Source: Anaspis maculata
Lineage: Eukaryota; Arthropoda; Insecta; Coleoptera; Scraptiidae
Reading direction: 5' to 3'
NCBI GenBank assembly: GCA_949128115.1
Contig: OX421967.1
Span: 60,338,855 to 60,402,854 of the forward strand
Length of the DNA stretch: 64,000 nucleotides
Positions 53,691 to 64,000 of the stretch are shown here, piece after piece. Under the pieces are notes generated by a model. That model saw nothing but the letters and a program-made list of their open reading frames with translations. It searched no databases and was not told the origin of the DNA. Within the stretch, counting starts at the first letter, position 1. Every line of letters begins with the position of its first letter. Position numbers and translations under genes: made by a program.

Positions 53691-55590
53691 TAGACTTCTT
53701 TATTCAGAGAATTCCGACTTTATTCAGCACTTGAGGCTTTATTAAACTTGGAAATTCTAAATGTATGAATTCTGACGTTGTCTGAGAATTTTCGCAGAAA
53801 TCCCGGAAATTCAGGCTTTCAAAACTTGGAAATTCGGAACACATCTGGGAAATCTATTCGCCCCGGAAATTCCGAGTTCACTAAGTAATTCCAACTTTGA
53901 TTCAAAAACTCTGATGCCATCTCAGAGTTTTCGATGGTATCTCGGAAGTCCAGACATGAAGTCAGAAACTCGGAGAATACCTCGTCAAATTCGATTTTAT
54001 CTCAGCTTTCGTCTTTATCGTGGGTGAATCCCGTATTTTGTCTAGGAGATTCATACTTGAACTCAAAAATCTTCTTGAGAATTCAGAGTTCTTCGTCCTG
54101 GAAATTCCGGCTTTACCGAGCAAGCCTAAATGGAGTGGAAGTTACTGGAAAATTTTGACTCCAATTTTCAATGGTATCTCAGAAATTCCGGCTCAAATTT
54201 GAAAAACTCAGAGAAAACCTTCGGAAATTCGACTCCACCTTCGGAATTCAGACTCTATACTCTACAGTTTCGGAAATTCAGTCACGAACTCGGAATTTTG
54301 GCATTCATCGAACTCAAGACTTCTCAGCTTTGTCTCGGAAATTCTAGCTTGAGTTTGAAAATTCAGAGATTGTATCTCGGGAATTGGACTTATTTCGGAG
54401 TTTTGAAATAAAACTCTCCCGTCTCTCTGTAGTGTGTCGTCGAGATGTACGTTATTAAGGTGGCCGGAATATTGGTTAGATAACACAGTTCTCTGTCAGT
54501 TCCAGTAACCTTATTCTTTGGAAGAAAATTACCATTCAGGTCTCTTTTGGAAGCTACAGAAATAGGTTTTCCGGCCTCCTTATCCAGATTCTCAAACTAT
54601 AAGCTTTCGTCTTTATCGTAGATGAGTATTCATACTTGAACCCAGAAATTATGAGATTGTTCCGGTAATTCATATTTCTCCACCCCAAAAGTTCCGAATT
54701 CACTGAGCAATTCAAACTTTAGGAAGTTCAGACATCAAGTCAAAAATTTGGAGAATACCTTGAGGAATTCGACTTCATCTTAGAGTCTCGGAAATTCAGA
54801 CTTTATTGAAAAATCATGGGATTATCTCATGAATTTGGACTTCATCTTCGGATTCAGAGATTATTGTCTCAGAAATTCAGACATGAATTAGGAATTTTTG
54901 CGTTAATCAAACTCAAGACTTTTCAATTTTGTCTCAGGAATTCAGATTTTGATTTAGAAATTTGAAGATCATCTCGGAAGTTTGTCTCGGAAATCCATAC
55001 TTGAACCAAGAAATTGTCAGATTGTCTCGGGAGTCGCGAAGATTACAACTTCAATTATTCCAATGAGAGACTCAGATTTCCACGCTATCAAGTGAGTATT
55101 CATCTTCATGGTAGGTGAATCTTCAATTTTTTCCAGGAAATCTGAACTTCAATTTGGAAACTCAGAATTTATCTCGATCTCGGAATTCAGATTTACAAAC
55201 TCTGAGCTCTGAACTCAGAAATTTTGAGAATGTCTTCATCATTTCCTGAAATTCTGACTTTGCTGAGCAATTCAAACCTCAGCTTGGAATTTCTGAGTGG
55301 AAGTATCACGAGAATTCTGACTTGCAGTGCAAAATTCTCGATGATTTCTCTAAAATTCAGACATGAACTCAAAGTCAGAGGATACATCGGGAAATTAGAT
55401 TTCATCTCCGAGATTCGGACCTAATGGTCTGGGAAATTCAGACATTACCTCGGATTTTTCGCGATCATCGAGCTCAAACTGTCTCTAGCTTTGTCTCGGA
55501 AATTCAGACTTTAATTTGAAAATTAACGAGATTATCTGGGAAATTCAAAATTTCCCACTTTGAGTGAGCTTTAGTCCTCGTGAATTCTCC
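53691..55590 (+). repeat. degenerate TCGGAAATTCAGACTT-type repeats, right flank of 199-bp array
   Basis: Same short-motif family and orientation as the left flank (GGAAATTCAGACATGAACTC and variants), strongly diverged. A short non-repeat patch lies near 54410-54560. No coding signal is found. Confidence 0.75.
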
Positions 55591-55619
55591 TACTTCGCTT
55601 CCGAAATCAGGATATTCAA

Positions 55620-56515
55620 ATGAAAATTCAGGATATTCCGACTGAATTAAGCAAGTTTTGACAACAATTCAGCCAGTTTTGAACAAGAATTGTCAAGCTT
55701 GGCAAATATTCGGCTATTTTAGCAAAATTCAGCAAGCTTCAGCTAACAATCAACTATTTTCAGCAACTATTGATCAGTTTTGAACAGAAATTCATCAATT
55801 TTTAGCAAAAATGTAGCATCTTTCAGTAGAAGCTTGGCAATATAGCAATTTTTATGAATATTCAGCAACATTTTGGCCAAAACGCAGCATATTTCAGCAA
55901 ATATTCAACATTTTCAAGCATCATATCAGGGAGTTTCATGAAAGCTCAACAATTTTTCGAATCATTCGAGTTATTTTCAGAAAAATCCTAAGAATTTTCA
56001 GCAAAAATTTGATAAGTTTCAGCAAATCATTAGTAATCTCTAGCTACAATTGACGAAGGTATTTTCAATGAAACTTCAGGAAGTTTCAGCAAAACTCAAC
56101 AATTTGTAGCAAGAGTGTAGAAATTTGCAACAACAATTCAGAAAGTTTTGGCACACTTCAGCCGTGGCTTGCAACAATTTAGCAATTTTCAACAAAAATT
56201 CAGCAACTTTTGGCAACACTTCGGCAATGTTGAACTGAAATTCAGTAAATTTAAATGAAATTCAACAAGTTTTACCAATAATTTAGCAATTTTCGACCAA
56301 AGACCACAAAGTTTCTGCAAATATTTGGCAATTTCCGCAAGAGTTCAGCTATCTTCAGCAAACATCGAACCATTTCCAGCAAACAATAGTTATTCAGTTT
56401 TTGAAAGGAAACTACAATTTTTAGCAACAATTTAGCAAGTTTCAGGAGCAATTTAGCAATGATCAACCAAAATATAGCAAGTTTTAGCAAAATTCAACAG
56501 ATCGATTAAGAAATG
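55620..56515 (-). repeat. TTGCTGAATTTTTGCTAAAA-type repeat, inverted copy
   Basis: Units read AATTCAGCAAGTTTTAGCAA on the plus strand, a ~17/34-bp degenerate period. The complement matches the family at 63430-64000, so the two blocks are in opposite orientation and enclose PIP4K exons 62286-63048. Confidence 0.8.
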
Positions 56516-56579
56516 TGAATTTCAACGGAAAGTTATCGAGATTATGTGACAACATCAAGGAAATATCTCCACAGATATA

Positions 56580-57509
56580 CAGGGTGGTTCAGGTTATAGT
56601 AGCAATAATTCACCATTCGATGGTCCATCGAAAACCAGGTCGACATGCATGATTTAATTTTTTTCTAAAACGCTTCCTAAGAGAGATACAGCCTTTCAAA
56701 GTTCAGTTTTTAAAATCTTCTTTTTGCAATAACTTCCAAGTCATCAGAGCGATTTTGACCAAATTTGGTACAGATACTTACGAAATAAGTACCCATCACT
56801 TGACGCAGATAAGTTTTGTCAAAATTTTCCGGTGGCGTAGATACGGGGGAGTTGTTTTACTTCTCACGCCCTATTCTCTACGCCACTGGATATTTTTGAG
56901 AAACTATACTTTTTTTTTTGAATTTCTTGTTCTATTTAGAGAAAAAAGTTACTCTTGTAAAATTTTGATTAGACGCTCGATTCTCGAGATATTTGGGTTT
57001 TAAACTTATTCCAGCTGAAGAATCATGAGTTTTCTTGAATTTTTATTTTCAGGCCCTTGAAAGTCGCGATTTCGAGGCGTTTTCCAAAGTTTCAGACCCA
57101 AATATTTTGGAAATGAAGCCTCTAATCAAAATTTTACAGGAGTAACATTTTTTCTAAATTGAAGAAGAAATTCAAAAAAGTATAGTTTTCCAAAGATATT
57201 CAGTGGCGTAGAAAATAGGCTGGGAGAAGTTGAACAATTCCCCCCCGTATCTACTCCACTGAAAAATTTTGACAAAAGTTATCTACGTCATGTGATGAAT
57301 ATATATTTCGTAAGCATTTGTACCAAATTTGGTCAAAATCGCTCCAATGACTTGGGAGTTATTGCAAAAAAGATTTTAAAAACTGAACTTTGAAGGGCTC
57401 TATCCCCCTTAGGGGGGGTTTCGGAGAAAAATTAAATTATGCATGTCGACCTAGTTTTCGATGGACCATCAAATGGTGAATTATTGCTACTATAACCTGG
57501 ACCACCCTG
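56580..57509. mobile_element. 930-bp fold-back element
   Basis: The ends are CAGGGTGGTTCAGGTTATAG and CTATAACCTGGACCACCCTG. Arms of ~420 bp pair with each other throughout: ATGGTCCATCGAAAAC / GTTTTCGATGGACCAT, ACCAAATTTGGTACA / TGTACCAAATTTGGT and TTTTGATTAGACGCTCGATT / the right-arm counterpart. The loop is ~90 bp near 57045. There is no coding capacity. The left end abuts TA, and a Tc1/mariner-type or other MITE origin is possible; the right flank does not give a clean duplication. Confidence 0.9.
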
Positions 57510-57543
57510 CATATTCAACATCAATTCAAAATTACATTCTCTA

Positions 57544-60500
57544 CCGAGGGGTTGATTTCCCGAGAAAAAAGTGTACACCAGAACTCTGACTTCTGGAATT
57601 CCGAAAGATTTCAAGGAATTCCGGTGATTTCCGAAAGAATTCCGGGAATTCCGATGACTTCTGAAAGATTTCCGGGAACTCCAGTGATTTCCGAAAGATT
57701 TCCGGGAACTCCAGTGATTCCCGAAAGACTTCCGGGAATTCCGGTGTTGTGATTTCCGTAAAAATTCCGGGAATTTCGGTGATTTCCAAGAGAATTCGGG
57801 GTGAGTTCCGAACGGCTTCCGGGAATTCCGGTGATTTTCGAAAGACTTCTGGGAATTCCGGTGATTTCCGAACGGGAATTCCGGGGATTTCCAAAAGAAT
57901 TTCGGTGATTTCCGAAAGATTTCCGCAAATTCCGGCGACTTCCGAATTTTTTTGGGGGATTCAAGTGATGTGATTTCCGAAGAATATCAGGGAATTCCAG
58001 TGATTCCGAAAGATTTCCGGGAATTCCGGTGATTTCTGAGGAACTTCTGGGAATTCCTGTGATTTCCGAAAGACTTCCGGGAACTCCGGTGATTTCCGAA
58101 AGATTTCAAGGAATTCCGGTGATTTCCGAAAGAATTCCGATGACTTCTGAAAGATTTCCGGCAATTTCAGTGATTTCTGAAAGACTTCCGGGGATTCCGG
58201 TGTTGTGATTTCCGAAAAAAAATCGGGAATTTCGGTGATTTCCAAGAGAATTCAGGTGATTTCCAAACGGCTCCCGGGAATTCCGATGATTTTCGGAAGA
58301 CTTCTGGGAACTCCGGTGATTTCTGAAAGACTTCCAGGAACTCCGGTGATTTTCGAAAGAATTCCAAAAATTCCGGTGTTTTCCGAAAGAACTCCGGAGA
58401 TTCCGATGATTTCCAAAAGAATTCCGGTGATTTCCGAAAGATTTCTAGGAATTCCGGTGATTTCCGATTACTTTTTTTTTGGGAATTTAAGTGATGTGAA
58501 TTCCGAAAGAATTCTGGAAATTCCAGTGACTTCACAAGATTTCCGGGAATTTTGGTGATTCCTGAGGAACTTCTAGGAATTCCAGTGATTTCCGAAAGAC
58601 TTCCGGGAACTCCGGTGATTTCAGAAAGATTTCAAGGAACTCCGGTGATTTTCGGAAGAATTCCGAGAATTCCGATGATTTCTGAAAGATTTCCGGGAAT
58701 TCCAGTGATTTCCGAAAAAATTCCGGGAATTTCGATGATTTCCGAGAGAATTCAGGTTATTCCCAAACGGCTTCCGGGAGTTCCGATGATTTTCGAAAGA
58801 CTTCTGGAAACTCCGGTGATTTCTGAATGACTTCGGGGATTCCGGTGGTTTCCGAAAGAATTCCGAAAATTCCTGTGATTTCCGAAAGAACTCCGGAGAT
58901 TCCGGTGATTAACGAAAGAAATCCGGTGATTTTCGAAAAAATTCCACGAATTCCGGTGATTCCCGATTTTTTTTTTGGGATTCAAGTGATTTGATTTCCG
59001 AAAAAATTCTGGGGATTCCAGTGATTCCGCAAGATTTACGGGAATTCCGGTGATTTCCGAAAGACTTCCGGGAACTCCGGTGATTTCCGAAAGATTTCAA
59101 GAAATTCCGGTGATTTCCGAAAGAATTCCGTGAATTCCGATGACTTCTGAAAGATTTCCGGGAACTCCAGTGATTTCCGAAAGACTTCCGGGAATTCCGG
59201 TGTTGTGATTACCGTAAAAATTCACGGAATGTCGGTGATTTCCAAGAGAATTCGGATGAGTTCCAAACGACTTCCTGGAATTCCGGTGATTTTCGGAAGA
59301 CTTCTGGGAACTCCGGTGATTTCTGAAAGACTTCCGGGAATTCCGGTGATTTCTGAAAAATTTCCGGGAATTCCGGTGATTTCCGAAAAAATTCCGGGGA
59401 TGTCGGTGATTTCCAAGAGAATTCGGGTGAGTTCCGAACGGCTTCCGGGAATTCCGGTGATTTTCGGAAGACTTCTGGGAACTCTGGTGATTTCTGAAAG
59501 ACTTCCGGGAATTCCGGTGATTTCCTAAAGAATTCCGGTGATTTCTGAAAGATTTCCAGAAACTCCGGCGATTTCCGAATTTTTTTTGGGGGATTCAAGT
59601 GATGTGATTTCCGAAAAATATCTGGGAATTCCAGTGATTCCAAAATATTTCCGGGAATTCTGGTGAATTCTGAGGAACTTCTGGGAATTCCTGTGATTTC
59701 CGAAAGACTTCCGGGAACTCCGGTGATTTCCGAGAGATTTCAAGGAATTCCGGTGATTTCCGAAGACTTCTGAAAGATTTCCGGCAATTCTAGTGATTTC
59801 CGAAAGCCTTCCGGGATTTCCGGTGTTGTGATTTCCAAACGGCTTCTGGGAATTCCGGTGATTTTCGAAAGACTTCTGGGAACTCCGGTGATTTCTGAAA
59901 GACTTCCGGGAATTCCGGTGATTTTCAAAAGAATTCCGAAAATTCCGGTGTTTTCCGAAAGAACTCTGGAGATTCCGGTGATTTCCAAAAGAATTCCGGT
60001 GATTTCCGAAAGATTTCCAGGAATTCCGGTGATTTCCGTTTTTTTTGGGAATTCAAGTAATGTGAATTCTCAAAGAATTCTGGGAATTCCAGTGCTCCAC
60101 AAGAGTTCCGGGAATTTTGGTGATTCTTGAGGAACTTCTGGGAATTCCAGTAATTTCCGAAAGACTTTCGGGAACTCCGGTGATTTCAGAAAGATTTCAA
60201 GGAACTCCGGTGATTTCCGAAAGAATTCCGGAAATTCCGATGACTTCTGAAAGATTTCCGGGAATTCCAGTGATTTCCAAACAAATTTCGGGAATTTTGG
60301 TGATTTCTGAGAGAATTAATACTAGTTTTAATTGACGTGTCTTATTTGTGTTACCACTGCAACAGAAGATTAATAAATGTATTTATTTATTTATTCATTT
60401 ATTCAATTCAGGTGATTCCCAAACGGCTTCCGGGAATTCCGGTGATTTTCGAAAGACTTCTGGAAACTCCGGTGATTTCTGAATGACTTTGGGAATTCCG

Positions 60501-62002
60501 GTGATTTCCGAAAGAATTCCGAAAATTCCAGTGATTTCCGGAAGAACTCCGGAGATTCCGGTGATTACAAAAGAATCCCGGTGATTTTCGAAAAATTTCC
60601 ACGAATTTTTTCTGGAGTTCAAGTGATTTGATTTCCGAAAGAATTCTGGGGATTCCAGGGATTCCGCAAGATTTCTGGGAATTCCGGTGATTTCCGAAAG
60701 ATTTCAAAGAATTCCGGTGATTTCCAAAAGAATTCCGTGAATTCCGATGACTTCTGAAAGATTTCCGGGAACTCCAGTGATTTCCGGAAGACTTCCGGGA
60801 ATTCCGGTGTTGTGATTTCCGTAAAAATTCACGGAATTTCGGTGATTTCCAAGAGAATTCGGGTGAGTTCCGAACGGCTTCCGGGAATTCCGGTGATTTT
60901 CGGAAAACTTCTGGGAACTCTGGTGATTTCTGAAAGACTTCCGGAAATTCCGGTGATTTCCGAAAGAATTCCGGTGATTTCCGAAAGATTTCCAGAAATT
61001 TCGGCGATTTCCGAATTTTTTGGGGGGATTCAAGTGATTTGATTTCCGAAAAATATCTGGGAATTCCAGTGATTCCGAAATATTTCCGGGAATTCTGGTG
61101 AACTTCTGGGAATTCCTGTCATTTCTGAGAGACTCCCGGGAACTCCGGTGATTTCTGAGACTTCAAGGAATTCCGGTGATTTCCGAAGACTTCTGAAAGA
61201 TTTCCGGCAATTCTAGTGATTTCCGAAAGCCTTCCGGGATTTCCGGTGTTGTGATTTCCAAACGGCTTCCGGGAATTCCGGTGATTTTCGAAAGACTTCT
61301 GGGAACTCCGGTTTTTTCCGAAAGAACTCCGGAGATTCCGGTGATTTTCAAAAGAGTTCCGGTGACTTCCGAAAGATTTCTGGTGATTTCCGTTTTTTTT
61401 TTTTTGGGAATTTAAGTGATGTGATTTCCGAAAGAATTCTGGGAATTCCAGTGATTCTGAAAGATTTCCGGGTATTCCGGTGATTTCTGAGGAACTTCTG
61501 GGAATTTTGGTGATTCCCGAAAGATTTTAAGGAATTCCGGTGATTTCCGAAAGAATTCCGGGAATTCCGTTGATTTCTGGAAGATTTCCGGGAATTCAAG
61601 TGATTTCCGAAAGACTTCCGGGAATTTCGGTGTTGTGATTTCTGTGAAAATTCCGGGAATTGCGGTGATTTTCAAAAGAATTCAGGTGATTTCCAAACGG
61701 CTTCCGGGAATTCCGGTGATTTTCGGAAGATTTCTGGGAACTCCGGTTATTTCCGGATGTATTCCGGGAATTCCAATGACTTCCGAAAGATTTTGGGGAA
61801 TTCCAGTGATTTCCGAAAGGGAATTCCGGTGCTGTGATTTCCAAACGGCTTCCGGGAATTTCGGTAATTTCCGAGAGTTCCGGGATTTCTGGTGATTTCC
61901 GAAAGACATTCGGGATTTCCGGTGATTTCACTGATTTCCGAAAGAATTCCGGGAATTCCGAAATGATATGTACACTGAATTCCGGGGAAATCAACCCCTC
62001 GG
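57544..62002. repeat. 30-bp satellite array (4.46 kb) bounded by terminal inverted repeats
   Basis: Roughly 145 units of GGGAATTCCGGTGATTTCCG + AAAGATTTCC make up the block. Because 30 is a multiple of 3, frames stay open as 10-aa repeats on both strands (VISERFPGIP, FRKSPEFPEV, GNHRNSRKSF, SEITGIPGSL). Within it a larger rhythm is marked by T-rich TTTTTTTGGGGGATTCAAGT segments every ~420-600 bp. CCGAGGGGTTGATTTCCC at 57544-57561 and its complement ending at 62002, each followed inward by AGTGTACA, form terminal inverted repeats around the whole block. A ~95-bp AT-rich insertion lies at 60312-60408. Confidence 0.92.
60312..60408 (+). mobile_element. short retroposon-like insertion in the 30-bp array
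   Basis: About 95 bp of non-satellite DNA end in AATAAATG and repeated TTTA/ATTT units (TATTTATTTATTTATTCATT). The satellite frame resumes directly after. It looks like a truncated SINE or retroposon with a simple-repeat tail; no duplication is clear. Confidence 0.45.
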
Positions 62003-62004
62003 GC

Positions 62005-62211
62005 ATTGCCAAATTTTCATCTTTAACCCTTTACCCTACCCTACTTTAAAACCTCTATTTCTTAAAAATTTGAAAATTTTCAAAACATGTTCAACAGAAA
62101 GAGAATTTTATTACATTTTACTTGATGTATCACAAGACGGGTGATGCTTTTTGAAATTTTAACGTAGGGCAGGGTGGGGCCGGAGGGTTTTGAAGATGAA
62201 AATTTGGCAAT
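62005..62211. mobile_element. 207-bp palindromic MITE
   Basis: The ends are ATTGCCAAATTTTCATCTT and the exact complement AAGATGAAAATTTGGCAAT. The inner arms remain related (ACCCTACCCTAC versus GTAGGGCAGGGT). It lies 2 bp beyond the TIR-bounded array and 75 bp from a PIP4K exon. Confidence 0.8.
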
Positions 62212-62285
62212 ATTTGTCGCAGATGTTTAAAAAAAAAATCTCGCCGGCTTTTTTCTGTAAAAAAAATTGCCACAAGAATTCTCAC

Positions 62286-62628
62286 CCAGCAACAAAGAAT
62301 AGTCCATCAAATGCAGCTTGGTCAGGAACTCGACGTCGGCGGTCAGGGTGTCCATCAGCTTCTGCTTGGCCTCCTCGCCGATGTAGACCTTCATCTGGTC
62401 GTTGACGAAATCGTTATCTTTGAGCGTCGGCAGGTCCTTCTCGCGTTCCTTTTCGGAAGCCTCCCGGTCCACCGTGGAACCCTTCAGGTCGAATTTCCGG
62501 TGCGTCGACAGGTGATTGGAGAAAACGTTGCGCATCACCACAATGTAATGTTCCACGTTGTCCACGGTCAGGCGGTACATCCCCAGGTACTGCGGCAGCA
62601 GGGTCTTACCGTGCCTTTCCACAATGTA
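62286..62628 (-). CDS. PIP4K: PIP4K exon, kinase core
   Basis: PIP4K converts PI5P to PI(4,5)P2 and regulates endosomal and growth signalling (family knowledge). The exon runs from TTTGCAG|TAC to CTGG|GTGAGA. It encodes [40 protein letters not shown] and [20 protein letters not shown], ending [17 protein letters not shown]. The KGSTVDREA and MDYSLLLG motifs are hallmarks of PIP kinases. It joins 62799-63048 across a 170-bp intron that contains an A run on the plus strand at ~62740-62768, that is poly(T) in the transcript. Confidence 0.96.
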
Positions 62629-62798
62629 CTGCAAAAATTGAATAATCATAGTAATAGCAATAATAAAAGGTACTTATTAACGAGGCAGCTGTCTAACGAA
62701 TTCAGCTCGTCGCCAGCTGTTCTTCCATTCAACCCCTTTACAAAAAAAAAAAAAAAAAAAAAAAAAAACGTAACAATAAGAAGATTTGAGCAAATTAC

Positions 62799-63048
62799 CG
62801 GATGGTAGTGCTTGAGGAACGAATGCATCCTTTCCACTTCTTCGGAAGTCAGAGTTTTGATGATGAAAAGCCGGTCGGAGCTCTGGTAGAACTTGGCGTT
62901 GCTTTTTCCAGTCGAATCGTCGGGCAACGGCTGCGACCTGGTCAGCGATTCCTTGTATTCCACGTCGTCGATTCCGAACCTTTCCCGTATATTCCGGAAA
63001 ACCAACGGGCAGTACTCTTTGACTTTGAAATGAGACGACATGTTCTCT
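62799..63048 (-). CDS. PIP4K: PIP4K exon, N-terminal kinase lobe (gene 5' end not recognised)
   Basis: It encodes ENMSSHFKVKEYCPLVFRNI, RERFGIDDVEYKESLTRSQP and FIIKTLTSEEVERMHSFLKH YHP, with the ATP-binding Lys in FIIKTLTSEE. The acceptor is AATTGTAG|A and the donor CCG|GTAATT. The seen exons total 341 residues; about 65-75 N-terminal residues of a normal ~405-aa PIP4K are lacking and probably lie right of the window. A donor-like ATG|GTAAGC sits upstream on the minus strand (about 63190-63200) but does not join in frame, so it may belong to a non-coding leader. Confidence 0.94.
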
Positions 63049-63425
63049 CTACAATTAGCATTATTATAGACACTGTTATTGGATGAAAATTTGGGAAGTG
63101 CGTCCGCAGCCGGCCCCGGCTTCTTAGATTTGGTACACTCGACAGCAAAAATAGCGCCCACTTGATTTGGGACGGAGACAACTATTTGCTTGGCTTACCA
63201 TTGTTGAACTTTCCAATGGTTTATTGAAGGGCAATATGAATATAAGGGCAGCATTGCTTTATTCTTCTCGAGTACTACTACTACTACTACCTACTACGGT
63301 AAAGTAGGCCGGGCAAATGGTCATCTTTCTCATGAATCAAGTGAGCGCCATTTTTGCTGCCAAGTCTAACTACGTCACGTAGGAGCCTACAGGGTGTATT
63401 ACCACATGCTATATTTTGTTGTAAA
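63049..63425 (-). other. PIP4K intron or 5' region
   Basis: It contains a minus-strand in-frame extension of the exon (to 63161) without an ATG, a CTACTACTA simple repeat (63275-63300), and a GC-moderate stretch with TACGTCACGTAGGAGCCTAC (63371-63390). I recognise no other gene. Confidence 0.4.
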
Positions 63426-63429
63426 TTGC

Positions 63430-64000
63430 AGATTTTTTTGATTTTTGATTAAAACTGGCCAGATTTTTGCTAACACTTGCTGAATTTCCGGTAAAAATTT
63501 TGGATTTTTGTTCAGAATTGGTTGATTGTTGCTAAAACTTGGTGAATGTCAATAAAACTCAATAAAGTATCACCCAAAATTGCTAGATTGTAGCCGAAAA
63601 TTGCTAAAGCTTTGCCAAAACTTGCTAAATTGTAGCAGAATATTGCTGGACGATTGTTCAAAATTGCTAAAATTTCCATTATGCTGAAACTTGCTAAATT
63701 ATCGCTGAAACGTGATGAATTTTTGCTTACAACATGATTGCTGAGTTTTTGTTGATCGTTGCTAAAACTTCCAGAGATTATTGATGAAAACTGCTGGATT
63801 TTTTTTGAAAATTACTGAGAATTGCACAAATCTGCTGACTTTTGATTGAGAATTGTTGAATTGTAGCTGAAAATTGCTCGATTTGCCAAAATTTATTCAA
63901 GTTTTGCTAAAATTTGCTGAATTTTTCTGAAAATTGTTGAATCTTGCGGGAGCTTGTCGAAAATTGCTAAATTCATCTGAGAATCTGTTGAAATATGCTG
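63430..64000 (+). repeat. TTGCTGAATTTTTGCTAAAA-type repeat, forward copy (runs off the window)
   Basis: Degenerate units TTGCTAAAACTTGCTGAATT / TTGCTGAAAATTGC continue to the window end. It is the same family as 55620-56515 in opposite orientation. Confidence 0.8.

Noticed and set aside
57544..62002. Clean target-site duplication of the TIR-bounded array
   Set aside because: Comparing the flanks (…CATTCTCTA and GGCATTGCC…) at several offsets gives no convincing direct repeat, so mobility of the whole block is unproven.
57541..62049. Many 60-144-codon open frames rich in ISERFPGIP or NHRNS on both strands
   Set aside because: A 30-bp repeat without stops produces open frames on both strands. 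There is no start context, domain or codon bias.

Overview
The window is animal nuclear DNA, most probably from an insect; a beetle is my guess from protein resemblance and is inference only. It holds five protein genes with GC-rich exons (often >60% GC) in AT-rich non-coding DNA. All five encode conserved housekeeping proteins. PEX12 (+, 5' exons missing) is a peroxisomal RING ubiquitin ligase subunit. SCCPDH (+, four exons, 430 aa) is a saccharopine-dehydrogenase-like oxidoreductase. PAM16 (+, single exon) belongs to the mitochondrial import motor. CISD3 (-, three exons, 142 aa) is a mitochondrial double-CDGSH iron-sulfur protein. PIP4K (-, four C-terminal exons seen) is phosphatidylinositol 5-phosphate 4-kinase. 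PAM16 and CISD3 are tail to tail, 83 bp apart, with overlapping poly(A) signals.

Most of the 64 kb is repeats, and nearly every long intron or intergenic stretch carries its own tandem-repeat family. The PEX12 intron (773-6541) holds a ~323-bp dimeric satellite with Ty3/gypsy reverse-transcriptase remnants at both ends and a Ser-tRNA-derived SINE inside. SCCPDH intron 1 (7496-15674) holds a ~32-bp satellite that reverses orientation near 12.0 kb, a palindromic MITE and a Tc1-type transposase scrap. SCCPDH intron 2 (16169-24389) holds a satellite with ~1.46-kb higher-order periods. The same family reappears inverted after the gene (25.3-28.8 kb), so exons 3-4 lie in the spacer of a giant inverted repeat. 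Part of exon 3 has been copied into this array.

From 28.8 to 36 kb there are degenerate minisatellites, a ~640-bp tandem repeat, a 16-bp array and a TIR element. After CISD3 come a ~171-bp satellite (37.4-41.3 kb) and a 21-bp minisatellite.

The 19.7-kb PIP4K intron (42605-62285) contains a degenerate Ty3/gypsy element split by an apparently intact RNase-H-bearing LINE with a ~14-bp target-site duplication. It also holds a 199-bp satellite with a trimer higher-order pattern, a 930-bp fold-back element, a 4.46-kb array of 30-bp units bounded by terminal inverted repeats, and a small palindromic MITE. A TTGCT-type repeat family lies in opposite orientations on the two sides of the next PIP4K exons (55.6-56.5 and 63.4-64.0 kb).

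No operon, CRISPR array, phage or prokaryotic system is present. The most unusual feature is the recurring layout of short-period satellites as inverted arms, twice with real exons between the arms, together with capture of host exon sequence by a satellite.
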